Positions 53,756 through 62,504 of a stretch of 64,000 nucleotides of DNA are shown here, in pieces. Source of the stretch: JBPOFY01 sp051252415 (GTDB taxonomy: Bacteria > Verrucomicrobiota > Verrucomicrobiia > Opitutales > Coraliomargaritaceae); the NCBI GenBank assembly GCA_051252415.1, contig JBPOGA010000019.1, forward strand, positions 1 through 64,000, read 5' to 3'. Position 1 is the first letter of the stretch, and the number at the start of each line of letters is the position of its first letter. A program made the translations under genes and the position numbers. The notes under the pieces were generated by a model. The model saw only the letters and a program-made list of their open reading frames with translations, was not told where the DNA came from and did no database searches.

Positions 53756-55153
53756 ATGTCCAATTCTTCTAAATACGATCTCGTCGTCATCGGCGGTGGA
53801 CCTGCGGGTTACGCTGCTGCTATTCGCGCCGGACAGCTTGGTAAAAAAGTTGCTTGCGTAGAGCAAGAGCGCCCAGGTGGCACTTGCTTGAACTGGGGTT
53901 GTATCCCATCCAAGGCACTTTTGAAGAGCGCAGAGCTATTTAATAAAATCAACCACTGTGAAGACTTTGGTCTCAGTGTGACAGGCGCTAGCTATGATTT
54001 TACTAAGATCATTCAACGTTCGCGCGGCGTTTCTGATAACATGGCCAAGGGTATCGAGTTCCTCTTCAAGAAGAATAAAGTCGACTACGTCAAAGGCGTC
54101 GGCACAGTTTCCGTTCCGGGCATGGTTGAAGTGACTGATGGCCCAGACAAGGGCAAGGTGCTTGCAACGGATAAGATCCTCATCGCGACAGGTTGTAAGC
54201 CTCGCCAACTTCCAGATCTCGAAGTCGACGGCGAACGCATTATGACATCGCGCCAAGCGCTAGAAATGAAGAAGCAGCCAAAGTCCATCGTGATTGTCGG
54301 TGCGGGTGCGATCGGAGCAGAGTTTGCTTATTTCCTCAACGCGTTTGGCACTAAGGTCACACTGGTTGAAATGCTCGACCAAGTGCTTCCCGTGGAAGAT
54401 CACGAAGTGGCTGCGGTTGTTGCGGGTGAATTTAAGAAGCAAGGCATTGATTGCCGCACTTCAACCGCCGTTCAAAATATCAAGGTTGGTAAGAGCAATG
54501 TGAAGATGGACCTCGTCAAGGGCGACAAGTCTGAGTCGATCACTGCGGATAGTGTCCTCATAGCCATAGGTGTGGTCGCCAATACCAAAGGCTTGCTTTC
54601 ACCACGTGTGAAACCTGCTTTGGATCGTGGCTATATCACGGTTGATAAGAACTACGAGTCTTCTGTTAAGGGCGTCTATGCGGCGGGTGACATCATCGGG
54701 CCGCCATGGCTTGCTCACGTAGCGACATACGAAGCCGTCCAAGCGGTTCAAGGCATGTTCGGCCACGGCCAAGCTAAGCAAGTCACAGATTTCCCTGGTT
54801 GCACATATTGCATTCCACAAGTGGCTTCTATTGGTAAGACTGAGAAGGCTCTCAAGGAAGAGGGTGTGAAGTATAAAGTCGGTAAGTTCCCATTTATGGC
54901 CTCCGGTAAAGCGGTTGCCTCGGGTAATCCAGAAGGTTTCGTCAAGCTACTGGTTTGCGAGCAGTATGGTGAAATCCTTGGTGCGCATATCGTAGGTGGT
55001 GACGCGACTGAAATGATCGCTGAATACTGCCTAGGTAAGAAGCTCGAAGTGACTGCCGAGGAAATTCACAACACGATCCACGCGCACCCAACACTTGCAG
55101 AAGCGACTATGGAAGCTGCAGCTGCAGTCTTCGGTGAAGCGATTCATATCTAG
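53756..55153 (+). CDS. lpdA: Dihydrolipoyl dehydrogenase
   Basis: E3 flavoprotein of 2-oxo acid dehydrogenase complexes, 465 aa from the chosen start. The FAD motif VVIGGGPAGYAAAIRAG, redox disulfide GGTCLNWGCIPSK, NAD motif IVIVGAGAIGAEFAYF and C-terminal HAHPTLAEAT with the catalytic His-Glu are all present. The open frame extends 50 codons further, but that part is not homologous. The E1/E2 genes are not in this window. A terminator follows. Confidence 0.95.
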   Translation: MSNSSKYDLVVIGGGPAGYAAAIRAGQLGKKVACVEQERPGGTCLNWGCIPSKALLKSAELFNKINHCEDFGLSVTGASYDFTKIIQRSRGVSDNMAKGIEFLFKKNKVDYVKGVGTVSVPGMVEVTDGPDKGKVLATDKILIATGCKPRQLPDLEVDGERIMTSRQALEMKKQPKSIVIVGAGAIGAEFAYFLNAFGTKVTLVEMLDQVLPVEDHEVAAVVAGEFKKQGIDCRTSTAVQNIKVGKSNVKMDLVKGDKSESITADSVLIAIGVVANTKGLLSPRVKPALDRGYITVDKNYESSVKGVYAAGDIIGPPWLAHVATYEAVQAVQGMFGHGQAKQVTDFPGCTYCIPQVASIGKTEKALKEEGVKYKVGKFPFMASGKAVASGNPEGFVKLLVCEQYGEILGAHIVGGDATEMIAEYCLGKKLEVTAEEIHNTIHAHPTLAEATMEAAAAVFGEAIHI

Positions 55154-55169
55154 TAAGTTTATATATTTC

Positions 55170-55207
55170 AAAAAGGCCGAAACCCATCTGGGCTTCGGCC
55201 TTTTTTT
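55170..55207 (+). terminator. Intrinsic terminator after lpdA
   Basis: AAAAAGGCCGAA and TTCGGCCTTTTT arms with extra A-C/T-G pairs around a short loop, then Ts. It lies 17 bases after the lpdA stop. Confidence 0.88.
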
Positions 55208-55222
55208 GTGTAGATTCTAAGT

Positions 55223-56197
55223 ATGTTGAAACCGATCTATCGCGGTGGACTGTTACTAGCTGAGTTGGGACTATGGTTCGATCCCAGTAAGCGTAAGCCG
55301 TTCGCTGTGGTCACACATGCGCATGGTGACCATGTTGGACGTCATGATTGTTACATCGCGACTCCTGAGACGATTGCATTGATTCGTGTGCGTAATGGTG
55401 ATGCCTTAGCGCAACGTGGTGTCGCGTTAGCTTTCGGTGAAGTGTATCAGGGCAAGGGCTATCGCCTGCGACTGTATCCAGTCGGTCATGTGCTGGGTTC
55501 TGCGATGGTCTATCTGGAGACCGATGTCGGTGAGACTTTTCTCTACACTGGAGATTTTAAGACACGCAAAGGCTTGTCGGCGGAAGCGATTGAAATCCCA
55601 CAGGCGGATACTTTAGTCATGGAGACGACCTTTGGTAAACCGAGCTATGTCTTTCCGCCGATAGCAGAGACCTGTCAGCAAATACACGCATTTTGCGACC
55701 GTGCTTTGTCTGTGAATCAGACACCAGTGTTGCTTGCATATTCTTTAGGTAAGGCGCAGGAGGTTCTGAAGATTGTCGAGGAACGTTCGCAACAGTTGAT
55801 GGTGCATCGGACCATTGGAGAGTTGAACCAAGTATATGAGTATTTCGGTGTTTTGATGCCCAAAACGAGACCGCTAGATTTCCTCAATATGGGTGGTTGC
55901 GTCGTCGTGATGCCACCTACTGTTTTGAAAAAACTGCCTCGTAAAGAGTGCCAAGTGGCCATGGTCAGCGGGTGGGGGATGCAGGAATCCGCTAAATATC
56001 GCTATGGTGTGGATGAAGTGATCCCGCTTTCCGATCACGCAGATTACCCAGAGTTGTTGAATTTTGTAGAAAAGGTCGCTCCCCAAGCGGTGTATACCAC
56101 ACACGGATATGAGCAGGAGTTCGCTGCCGACCTACGCCAGCGAGGCTATGCAGCGTGGTCCTTGTCGAATGATGACCAATTAGAGTTCATGCTTTAA
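55223..56197 (+). CDS. Metallo-beta-lactamase-fold nuclease/hydrolase (YSH1/CPSF-like)
   Basis: 324 aa with the Zn-binding THAHGDHVG (near residue 30) and later YTGDFKTRKG and TTFGKPSY. The C-terminal STHAxY-like segment reads TTHGYEQ. The arrangement fits the beta-CASP/DNA-ligase-associated exonuclease branch. It starts soon after the lpdA terminator and is followed by the DUF4202 gene after 31 bases. The nucleic-acid substrate is unknown. Confidence 0.75.
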   Translation: MLKPIYRGGLLLAELGLWFDPSKRKPFAVVTHAHGDHVGRHDCYIATPETIALIRVRNGDALAQRGVALAFGEVYQGKGYRLRLYPVGHVLGSAMVYLETDVGETFLYTGDFKTRKGLSAEAIEIPQADTLVMETTFGKPSYVFPPIAETCQQIHAFCDRALSVNQTPVLLAYSLGKAQEVLKIVEERSQQLMVHRTIGELNQVYEYFGVLMPKTRPLDFLNMGGCVVVMPPTVLKKLPRKECQVAMVSGWGMQESAKYRYGVDEVIPLSDHADYPELLNFVEKVAPQAVYTTHGYEQEFAADLRQRGYAAWSLSNDDQLEFML

Positions 56198-56228
56198 TTC
56201 ACATCACCTTATCATGTAGTATCCAATC

Positions 56229-56810
56229 ATGAGTTTTAAGACAGACACACGTTTTCAAAATGCCATTCAAGCCTTTGATGATTTGAATGCACAAGACCCC
56301 AACAAAGTTGGTGATGTTCCTAAGGAATTACACGATGCTCAAGCGATGACACGCTGGGTCGAGAGTATGTATCCTAATGCTGGTGAAGTCGTTCATTTAG
56401 CGGCCCGTTGTCAGCATCTATGTCGGTGGGAGAAGCCACGTAGTAGCTCTCCAGAAGGCCGTGCTGGCTACCTAAAATGGCGCAGCGACTTGAAGCAGTT
56501 TCACGCCGATAAGAGTGCGGAGGTATTGCGCTCTGTCGGTTATGATGGGGAGATCGTTGATGCTGTTATGGAGATCAATTTGAAGAAAGGGCTTAAATCG
56601 AATGCCGATGTGCAGATGATCGAGGATGCCTTGTGTCTCGTCTTTTTAGAACTTCAATATGAGAGCTACCTTGGAAAATGGGAGGACGACAAAGTCGTGA
56701 GCATTCTCAAGAAAACTTGGGGCAAAATGAGTGAAGTCGGACATGCGGCTGCACTGAGCTTAGATTACTCTGAAAAGGGTCTCGCTCTGATTAAGCAGGC
56801 ACTTTCTTAA
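56229..56810 (+). CDS. DUF4202 domain protein
   Basis: 193 aa soluble helical protein. RTFQNAIQAFDDLNAQDPNKV-type start, HLAARCQHLCRWEKPRSS near 58-75 and the conserved KWRSDLKQFHADKSAE are hallmarks of DUF4202. Function unknown; the His/Cys positions suggest a metal or small-ligand site (inference). Its stop overlaps the stop of the convergent gene (TTAA). Confidence 0.82.
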   Translation: MSFKTDTRFQNAIQAFDDLNAQDPNKVGDVPKELHDAQAMTRWVESMYPNAGEVVHLAARCQHLCRWEKPRSSSPEGRAGYLKWRSDLKQFHADKSAEVLRSVGYDGEIVDAVMEINLKKGLKSNADVQMIEDALCLVFLELQYESYLGKWEDDKVVSILKKTWGKMSEVGHAAALSLDYSEKGLALIKQALS

Positions 56811-57121
56811 ACATCTTTGCCGATACCTTTACGCGCACGAGCTTCGATGCACTGCGGTGTGCCCGCCTCAAATTGTCGGCAGACTTGTGGGCGTGTTTCG
56901 TATATTTGACAAAGCTGATCTTCCTTTAAGAAGACGCAACGTTCGTGAAACGGTAATGGATACATCTGGTAGGCCTTGTCTTCAGTTGCGAGGTGTTCCG
57001 CCAGTTTACGTGTTTCCCTTTGTATACGTGGTTCACGTTGCGCATCTTTGGCACTTGCAAATATCGGGAAGCAACGGCAGCAAGCGCCACAGTTCATGCA
57101 ATCGTAGTCGTTGTCTTCCAT
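56807..57121 (-). CDS. YkgJ-family Cys-cluster protein
   Basis: 104 aa. The N-terminal CMNCGACCRCFP (near 9-20) and later cysteines in QICYETRPQVCRQFEAGTPQC-like spacing give the eight-cysteine pattern of UPF0153/YkgJ zinc- or iron-cluster proteins. It is tail-to-tail with the DUF4202 gene and has no visible partner. Confidence 0.85.
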   Translation of the reverse strand: MEDNDYDCMNCGACCRCFPIFASAKDAQREPRIQRETRKLAEHLATEDKAYQMYPLPFHERCVFLKEDQLCQIYETRPQVCRQFEAGTPQCIEARARKGIGKDV

Positions 57122-57187
57122 AAATGATTCTATACGGGGCGTTGCCGTAGGATATGTGGGATATTGTAAGCTTTGTAGCAGTTTGTT

Positions 57188-57286
57188 TGTAGCGGAACGA
57201 AGAATTCGTTTCGGCCCTACGTATGCTTAGTTGTATTAATGTCTAATGGGCGAACTTGGCCGAAAGCGTTTCACGCTACCGCTACA
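57188..57286. repeat. Long-stem intergenic hairpin element
   Basis: Arms 57188-57216 and 57258-57286 share TGTAGCGG and TTTCGGCC ends with an imperfect centre, around a loop of about 41 bases. It has the same build as the hairpins at 2412 and 62505. The whole gap 57122-57306 holds no gene. Confidence 0.7.
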
Positions 57287-57306
57287 TTGGTTCATGTATG
57301 TATTTA

Positions 57307-57341
57307 CAAAAAAGCCCTGTCGCAGAGGCGAACAGGGCTTT
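57307..57341 (-). terminator. Intrinsic terminator after the Cys-rich repeat gene
   Basis: AAAGCCCTGT (57311-57320) and ACAGGGCTTT (57332-57341) form a perfect 10-bp stem. On the minus strand a T-run follows. Confidence 0.9.
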
Positions 57342-57364
57342 GAAAATAATATGTGAGGTGCTTA

Positions 57365-57772
57365 TTAGGCAACTGCGTAGTTAGTCGCAGAAAATTCAGA
57401 TTCTGTGTCTTCTGCATCCTTTTTGTCACACTTCTTACCGCAGTTTTCACCAGCAAGCTCGAAAGTTGTTTCAACTAGATCAGACGCTTCTGTGTCTTCT
57501 GCATCCTTTTTGTCGCATTTCTTACCGCAGTTTTCGCCAGCAAGTTCGAAAGTTGCTTCAACGAAGTCAGACTCTTCTGTCTCAGCATCTTTGTCGCATT
57601 TTTTCTTTTTGCTGCATTCTTCGCCGCCAGCAAGAGTAATTGAAGTTTCTGTGTAATCAACTGTATCAGCTGTGTCGTCTTTCTTATCGCAAGACTTTTC
57701 GCCACAGCTAGAGCCTGCATAAGCAAGTGATGCTGTGAATGTGAGGAATGATAGTAGTAATAGTTTTTTCAT
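57365..57772 (-). CDS. Secreted acidic, Cys-rich repeat protein
   Basis: 135 aa with a cleavable signal (MKKLLLLSFLTFTASLAYAG). The mature part is built from four 29-residue units. The last two are nearly identical: NCGKKCDKKDAEDTE followed by LVETTFELAGE-type text. Each unit brings a Cys-x3-Cys or Cys-x4-Cys pair flanked by Lys/Asp. The DNA repeat period is 87 bases. No family is recognised. It is probably periplasmic or surface-exposed and might bind metal ions. Its own terminator follows. Confidence 0.65.
   Translation of the reverse strand: MKKLLLLSFLTFTASLAYAGSSCGEKSCDKKDDTADTVDYTETSITLAGGEECSKKKKCDKDAETEESDFVEATFELAGENCGKKCDKKDAEDTEASDLVETTFELAGENCGKKCDKKDAEDTESEFSATNYAVA
57402..57749. 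repeat. 87-bp tandem repeats within the Cys-rich gene
   Basis: TCTGTGTCTTCTGCATCC recurs at 57402 and 57489 and, more diverged, at 57576 and about 57663, a constant 87-base period (29 codons). Similarity is highest for the two units nearest the 3' end of the gene, suggesting a recent duplication there. Confidence 0.85.
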
Positions 57773-57883
57773 AATAGTTTATTGTGATGGAGGAATTGGT
57801 GTATCGTTACTACAAGGAGCAAAGTTTCAAGCTTTCTCAAGTTTTTTGGACGATTTTGTTATTTTTTGACATTCAAGTGTTTA

Positions 57884-58276
57884 TTAGGGCGTCAAACTGT
57901 GGATTTCCTGCATTTTGAGCTGAAATTGCGGCATTAACTCGACGCCAAACTTCTTTCCAATCCATACTGTGAAAATAAAGCAGACGAAGGTTATTAAGAT
58001 CCCGGGGCACAAGACTAGTCAGGAGTTGCAGCCACGACGAAGGAGTAGCAGCAGGACCGCAAATATCGGCAAGGTGGGCAACACATACCAGAGTGTATAA
58101 TGGGCATGGTTTGCGATCTTCTCGGGACCTTGTTTCTCGATGAATAACCAGATCATTACTATCATGGTGACCAAAGGCAATGATGCGATTAAAGCGCCGA
58201 TTTTGTCGGTGCGTTTGGCAATTTTTGAAACTAGGACGATGACGAATGAAGTGACGAGGGATTTGGCGATATGAAT
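57884..58276 (-). pseudogene. Decayed DUF3147-like membrane protein gene
   Basis: One frame of 131 codons reads as a DUF3147-type protein with three membrane segments: AKRTDKIGALIASLPLVTM, EKIANHAHYTLWYVLPTLP, then RRGCNS, a TGA (58019-58021), and in the same frame GILITFVCFIFTVWIGKKFG. The TGA sits where the family has Trp. The expected initiator position reads ATT (58274-58276), and no in-frame ATG/GTG/TTG lies nearby. Two lesions make it a pseudogene, or a TGA-read-through/sequencing issue. It directly follows apbE on the same strand. Confidence 0.65.
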
Positions 58277-58291
58277 AGTGCCATGTGTGTG

Positions 58292-59242
58292 TTAAGCCTG
58301 TTTGAGGATTCTAAGTCTTGGGTGTTGTCGCTCAAGTTCTTCTATTTTGTCTGTATTAACAAACGACAAGCCCGTTGATAAGGCATCAGCCTCTACCGCC
58401 GTAGGTGCCGTAACGCTAAGACTCTTCCATCGGGTCGCGGGTTGACCCGTTTTGGGGTGAATCAAATGATGAAACTTGCCGTCGTTTGAAAAAGGACTGC
58501 CATAGCCGCCGCTTGTCGCGAGGGCTTGATTGTCGAGCTCTACGCAGTCTGCAATTCTAGTTGGATTCTCTGGGTATTTGATGCCGAGCGTCCACGCACG
58601 TCCTTCAGGGTGTGCACCGATGGCACGTGTTTCACCGAGCTCAATTAAAACATGCTCATAGCCTGCGCGTTTCAACAGCTCGCTGATACGATCGGTGATA
58701 AAGCCTTGGGCAATACCGTTTAAGGTGAGCTGCATCTCAGGTTGCTCAAAACGTATCTCGTTCGAATTGAATTGGACGTGTTGCCAACCAGTCGTATCAA
58801 GAATTCCTGGAATGGATTTCGGACCTTCGGTGGCATTTGGGTGCGTTTCGAAGTGAACCTGGTAGGCTTTCCATAGCGGTTGAATTGTGGGGTCAAACAA
58901 GCCTCCTGTCAGCGTATAGGCGCTGTCCACAGCTTTGAGTAGAGTTTGCCATTCTTTGGATGGCTGCTGTAGCACGCCCTTACGATTTAAAATCGAAAGT
59001 TCAGACTGGTCATCATAGAGACTGAATAGCTTTTCGAGTCGTCGCACTTCCGCGAAGCATTGTTTGAGGACCGAATTCGCTTGTGCGGAATCGCTATTAA
59101 ACAAAGTGATGCTGCCTTCCGCGCCGAGTGTATAGCCATTCCATCGAGCGGCTTTTAGTTCGTTGCTTGCCAGGACGAGTTTTCCAAGCGGCAAGGTCGC
59201 TGCGCTTGTGGCGAGGATTTTTATGAAACGACGACGCTGCAT
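58292..59242 (-). CDS. apbE: FAD:protein FMN transferase (ApbE)
   Basis: Covalently attaches FMN to a Thr/Ser of exported flavoproteins, 316 aa. It has a Tat-like N-terminus (RRRFIKILATSAA), FSLYDDQSELSILN near 65, TLNGIAQGFITDRISELL (near 150) and the Mg-binding ATSGGYGSPF and HHLIHPKTGQPA. It is the last gene of the porin-FMN protein-PepSY-apbE operon and its substrate is very probably the FMN-binding protein encoded at 60016. Confidence 0.92.
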   Translation of the reverse strand: MQRRRFIKILATSAATLPLGKLVLASNELKAARWNGYTLGAEGSITLFNSDSAQANSVLKQCFAEVRRLEKLFSLYDDQSELSILNRKGVLQQPSKEWQTLLKAVDSAYTLTGGLFDPTIQPLWKAYQVHFETHPNATEGPKSIPGILDTTGWQHVQFNSNEIRFEQPEMQLTLNGIAQGFITDRISELLKRAGYEHVLIELGETRAIGAHPEGRAWTLGIKYPENPTRIADCVELDNQALATSGGYGSPFSNDGKFHHLIHPKTGQPATRWKSLSVTAPTAVEADALSTGLSFVNTDKIEELERQHPRLRILKQA

Positions 59243-59248
59243 GGCTAA

Positions 59249-60019
59249 TTATTTGGCAATATTCTCAGCACGTTGACGGCGTGATTTGCGTAACCATCCA
59301 GTGAGGCCAGATGTGACCAATAGGATAATTGCAATTGCGCTGAGATCCATGAGTGTGCGGCCGCCCCAACCAAACAGGCGTCCAGAATGTAAATCGAGTA
59401 ATACACGGTAGAGTGTGACACCACCGCCTTGAAACTGATCCAGAATTGCTGTCGTGGTCACGGCATCGAGTTCGACTGCTTTCAATGGATCGACATTATA
59501 ACTCGCTTGGTAGCTATCAAACGCGAGCCAATCTTCATCTGGAGCAATTCGACCTTCGTCAGTGATGAGCACTGGTTTACCGTCTATTGTGGTGCCGACT
59601 GCCGTCAGTTCGGCATAGGGGAGCTGCGTGGTATCTAGCTTCTCGATGAGCTCACCAGCACTGGTTAAATATAGCAACTCATCCTGCGTTGCGATGACAG
59701 AAATGGGGTCACCTTCGACGATACCCAATGGGATGTGTCCTGCGCTTAGTGGGCGGGCATTATAGAACAGCTGGCCATCAAGGTGGGCGATGGTATTCGA
59801 CTTGTGGATACGGTAAGCTGTTATTTCGTTACCTGCCGCCATTCCATAGCGATCGAGGATGAATGAGTTGCGTATGGTGACTTGGTTGAGTCCGAGGCGC
59901 TCAGTGTGATTAAGCGCGAGACCCGTAATCGAAAGCACGACTAAAAAGATCGCGGAGGCGATGCCCATCCAGCGGTGCCAGGCAAGAATGGTGCGTTTAC
60001 GTGGCATTTGAAGACTCAT
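59249..60019 (-). CDS. PepSY-associated transmembrane protein
   Basis: 256 aa inner-membrane protein. N-terminal WHRWMGIASAIFLVVLSITGLALNH and C-terminal MDLSAIAIILLVTSGLTGWL flank a periplasmic PepSY-type domain. His residues in WHRW, LNHTE and LDLHSGRLFG could bind heme (inference). PepSY_TM proteins are the usual electron conduit beside exported flavoproteins and iron-reduction systems. It overlaps the FMN-binding gene by four bases and is six bases before apbE. Confidence 0.82.
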   Translation of the reverse strand: MSLQMPRKRTILAWHRWMGIASAIFLVVLSITGLALNHTERLGLNQVTIRNSFILDRYGMAAGNEITAYRIHKSNTIAHLDGQLFYNARPLSAGHIPLGIVEGDPISVIATQDELLYLTSAGELIEKLDTTQLPYAELTAVGTTIDGKPVLITDEGRIAPDEDWLAFDSYQASYNVDPLKAVELDAVTTTAILDQFQGGGVTLYRVLLDLHSGRLFGWGGRTLMDLSAIAIILLVTSGLTGWLRKSRRQRAENIAK

Positions 60020-60546
60020 GGTCGGGTCACCTCCGCGTGTAAATAGAGTGCGAGCTTTGAGAGTCGCGTGAGGGCATTGACGGAGAGCGTGGCACCACTG
60101 ATGCCGTCGATTTTTCGATTCAGTTTGTTGGATTCGTCACGCTCAAGCCCTTTGAATTGATCCGTAAAGAAAGGGTAGCGCACTTCCCATCCGTGACTTT
60201 CACGGTAGATGAGCACCTGCATTTGTAGCATTTTGCCGTCTTCTATAACGAAGCCTGTTGTGATCGGTTTAACTTTGCCGATTTCTTCAAGAATCCATGC
60301 CGTGCGCTTGTCTTGCTGCCAATAGCGGATGCGTAATCCTGAGTAGTCTCGACCAAAGACTTTTTTGATTTTGGCTTTAGTGTCCTTATTAAGCCAGAGC
60401 ACTTTTTGTTCGGGTTCAGTATCAAAGCTTTGCTCGATAAACAAGTTTGGCTCCAGATAAATGTCTTCTTTTGCAGATAGCAAAAAACTCGGAAGCAGTA
60501 AAAGGCATCCGAGTAATGTGAGAAGTTTTGCGGTAGGTAGATTCAT
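60016..60546 (-). CDS. Exported FMN-binding domain protein
   Basis: 176 aa with a signal peptide (LLTLLGCLLLLPSFLLSAKE). Near the C-terminus, IDGISGATLSVNAL carries the SGAT flavinylation motif whose Thr accepts FMN through ApbE. It probably works as a periplasmic electron carrier with the adjacent PepSY protein. It starts 73 bases after the porin stop. Confidence 0.85.
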   Translation of the reverse strand: MNLPTAKLLTLLGCLLLLPSFLLSAKEDIYLEPNLFIEQSFDTEPEQKVLWLNKDTKAKIKKVFGRDYSGLRIRYWQQDKRTAWILEEIGKVKPITTGFVIEDGKMLQMQVLIYRESHGWEVRYPFFTDQFKGLERDESNKLNRKIDGISGATLSVNALTRLSKLALYLHAEVTRP

Positions 60547-60619
60547 CCCTAAGTGTAGGGCTTAGACTGCGTGCAATTGTGCAGTGAGCAAGCCCAAGCC
60601 CTACAACGATGGACAAAAA

Positions 60620-61915
60620 TTAGAATTGATAACCGACGCCTAGATTAAAGACACTGTCGCCTTTACTGCTATATTGGTCGGATTCGGAAATATCTTGGAT
60701 GTCAGCTTTGAAGACTACGTTTGGAGTCGGCCACCAGTTGATACCGAGCTCGTAGATCTCGTTGTCACTAAGTGCTGAGCCAGTGTAATATTCGTAATTG
60801 CTGTAGCGGAAGTATACACCGAGGTCGCCATAGCGCTCACTGAGCTCCCAACGGTAGGATGGCTCAAAGTAGTAACCGTATTGGCTTTCTGCATCCGAAT
60901 CGAGTGTTCCATCGAGATCCCAACGCGCATACAAGGCGCGGATGCGGAAACCTTCATAGGTGTAATCAACGTGCGCTTCTGAGAGAAGGCCGGAGATGTC
61001 GGCACTGGCAGATTGAGCCATATCGTCTTGATAGAAAACGGAGGCAGCCACTTCGAGGCCAGCCACACCAGTGTATTTTACGCGACCGACAAATGCGGCT
61101 TCGTTGTTGACTGCTTGAGCTACTTTCTGACGAGCGCCACGGATGACTCCAGTTTCACTAATATCGAGACCAGAGGTGATACCACCGTCGAGGGAGATAC
61201 CATTGCCGAAGCGATAGTTACCCTTAAGACCAGCTTCCCACCAAGTGGATGGGATGATACGTGATTCAACGTTGTTACGTTCAATTCCATAGAAAGTATT
61301 GGGCTCGTGGGTTTCGTTTAAGATGCCTACTGGCATTAGGAAGATACCTGCATCGCTGCTGAAGCTTTCAGACCAATCCATACGGATGAAAGCCTGCTCG
61401 AGTTCAACTTCCCCAGGCTTGTCGTCACCAGCAAGCGAGTGTTCCAGCTCGAATTCAGTGAAGAGGGTGATCCAATCGTTGTATTCGTGGTTAAAGAAGA
61501 GCACGAAGCGGTGAAAATCGATTTGGTTGTCCGCATTTTCGTAGAAGTTAGCGTGCAGCTCACCGTAGCCACCAACCGATGTCTTTTCCCACCAACCAGA
61601 GCTGAATGCACTACCGCTTTCCTCAACCGCAAGGGTAGTGGCCTCGAGTTGTGCTTGAGTGTTAGTGAGTGCCTTATTAGTTTGGCTCGCTTCTGCCTTC
61701 GCGCTAGATGCCAGTGCTTGCGCGCTCGTCGCCGCTTGCTGGTTGGTTTTCACCATCGAAGTCAGCGTATCGATCTGTTTCTGCTGCGCTTGGATAATGC
61801 GCCACATCTCTTCAGCCGAAGGCATGGTTGCTGGCGTTTGTTGCGCTGGCAAAATGGATACAAATCCGGCCCCGCTTAGAACGAGGACGGTGAGGAGCTT
61901 TTTAGGCAGTTTCAT
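60620..61915 (-). CDS. Outer-membrane porin with N-terminal coiled coil
   Basis: 431 aa. After a signal peptide (to about residue 25), residues about 30-100 form a helical coiled coil (EEMWRIIQAQQKQIDTLTSM, then Ala/Thr/Gln heptads). From about 110 onwards come beta-strand-rich repeats ending in a terminal aromatic (GVGYQF), an outer-membrane barrel signature. The family is DcaP/phosphate-selective-porin-like. First gene of the FMN/PepSY/ApbE operon, with Fur-like boxes upstream. A role in iron or small-molecule uptake is inferred. Confidence 0.8.
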   Translation of the reverse strand: MKLPKKLLTVLVLSGAGFVSILPAQQTPATMPSAEEMWRIIQAQQKQIDTLTSMVKTNQQAATSAQALASSAKAEASQTNKALTNTQAQLEATTLAVEESGSAFSSGWWEKTSVGGYGELHANFYENADNQIDFHRFVLFFNHEYNDWITLFTEFELEHSLAGDDKPGEVELEQAFIRMDWSESFSSDAGIFLMPVGILNETHEPNTFYGIERNNVESRIIPSTWWEAGLKGNYRFGNGISLDGGITSGLDISETGVIRGARQKVAQAVNNEAAFVGRVKYTGVAGLEVAASVFYQDDMAQSASADISGLLSEAHVDYTYEGFRIRALYARWDLDGTLDSDAESQYGYYFEPSYRWELSERYGDLGVYFRYSNYEYYTGSALSDNEIYELGINWWPTPNVVFKADIQDISESDQYSSKGDSVFNLGVGYQF

Positions 61916-61944
61916 AAGTTTTGTTGTCTAATCGAATTAAAGAG

Positions 61945-62018
61945 AATGAGTCTCATTAACATAGATACTTACTGTCAACTTCTTTTTGATACTGAATCTC
62001 ATTTTCATTTAAATGAGA
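61945..62018 (-). promoter_or_regulatory. Two Fur-box-like palindromes upstream of the porin operon
   Basis: AATGAGTCTCATT (61945-61957) and a second site with arms TCTCATT (61997-62003) and AATGAGA (62012-62018) match the AT-rich GATAATGATAATCATTATC-like core. They lie 30-103 bases before the porin start. Iron-responsive repression of the operon is the likely meaning. Confidence 0.6.
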
Positions 62019-62058
62019 CAATTGTCGCAATAATTGCAACGGGTGTGGAACTATAGTA

Positions 62059-62242
62059 ATACCACTTTTAGAAAGGTTTGACCTTATTAAGTTACCGTTT
62101 TGGGAATGCAGGCGCGTCTCGCGCCGCAATTATATTCTGAACGTTTTGATCCATCGTGCGGTCCGAGATCCGTCTTCGTTTTCTAAGCTACGCCGAGACG
62201 CTGCGGACCAGCGCTACCTCGCCAAACTTTATTCAAAGTTGT
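62059..62242. mobile_element. MITE-like element, uninterrupted copy
   Basis: It begins ATACCACTTTTAGAAAGG (62059) and ends with the complement of a CAATTTGAATAAGGTTTGG-like terminus. The inner text matches, in reverse orientation, the outer element at 24060-24567, and its ..GCGGCGCGAGACGC.. region is unbroken where the other copy is split. No gene is seen in 61916-62628: it also holds the short hairpin 62270-62291, the small palindrome AGAGCTATCTATAGCTCT (about 62410) and the hairpin 62505-62591. Confidence 0.7.
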
Positions 62243-62269
62243 AAAAGTCTGTATACATTACTAATCTGT

Positions 62270-62291
62270 GAGCGTCGGGCTCCGTCCCGAC
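62270..62291. repeat. Short palindromic repeat
   Basis: GTCGGGCTCCGTCCCGAC-type hairpin, matching the sub-hairpin at 5904-5925 almost base for base. Confidence 0.7.
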
Positions 62292-62504
62292 TTACGTGTA
62301 GAAAGTGACTTCCGACTTACTGAGCCAATCAATTGCAGATGTATAACCACTCTTCCCCTTCGGTCTCTAGAGAAAACTATGCGCACAGAGCCAATCAGGC
62401 GTATTTCCAAGAGCTATCTATAGCTCTAAGTTTAGTCTGAGCACAGTCGAAAGGCTTGTTCGACAGAGGTGGTTTACAAAATCAATTTCTCGCTCAAAAA
62501 AATG

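Noticed and set aside
57402..57749. CRISPR or non-coding tandem array
   Set aside because: The 87-bp period is 29 codons inside a secreted-protein frame with a signal peptide and a terminator.
61974..61995. TTGACA as the -35 of the porin promoter
   Set aside because: No acceptable -10 lies at 16-18 bases; only the Fur-like boxes are reported.
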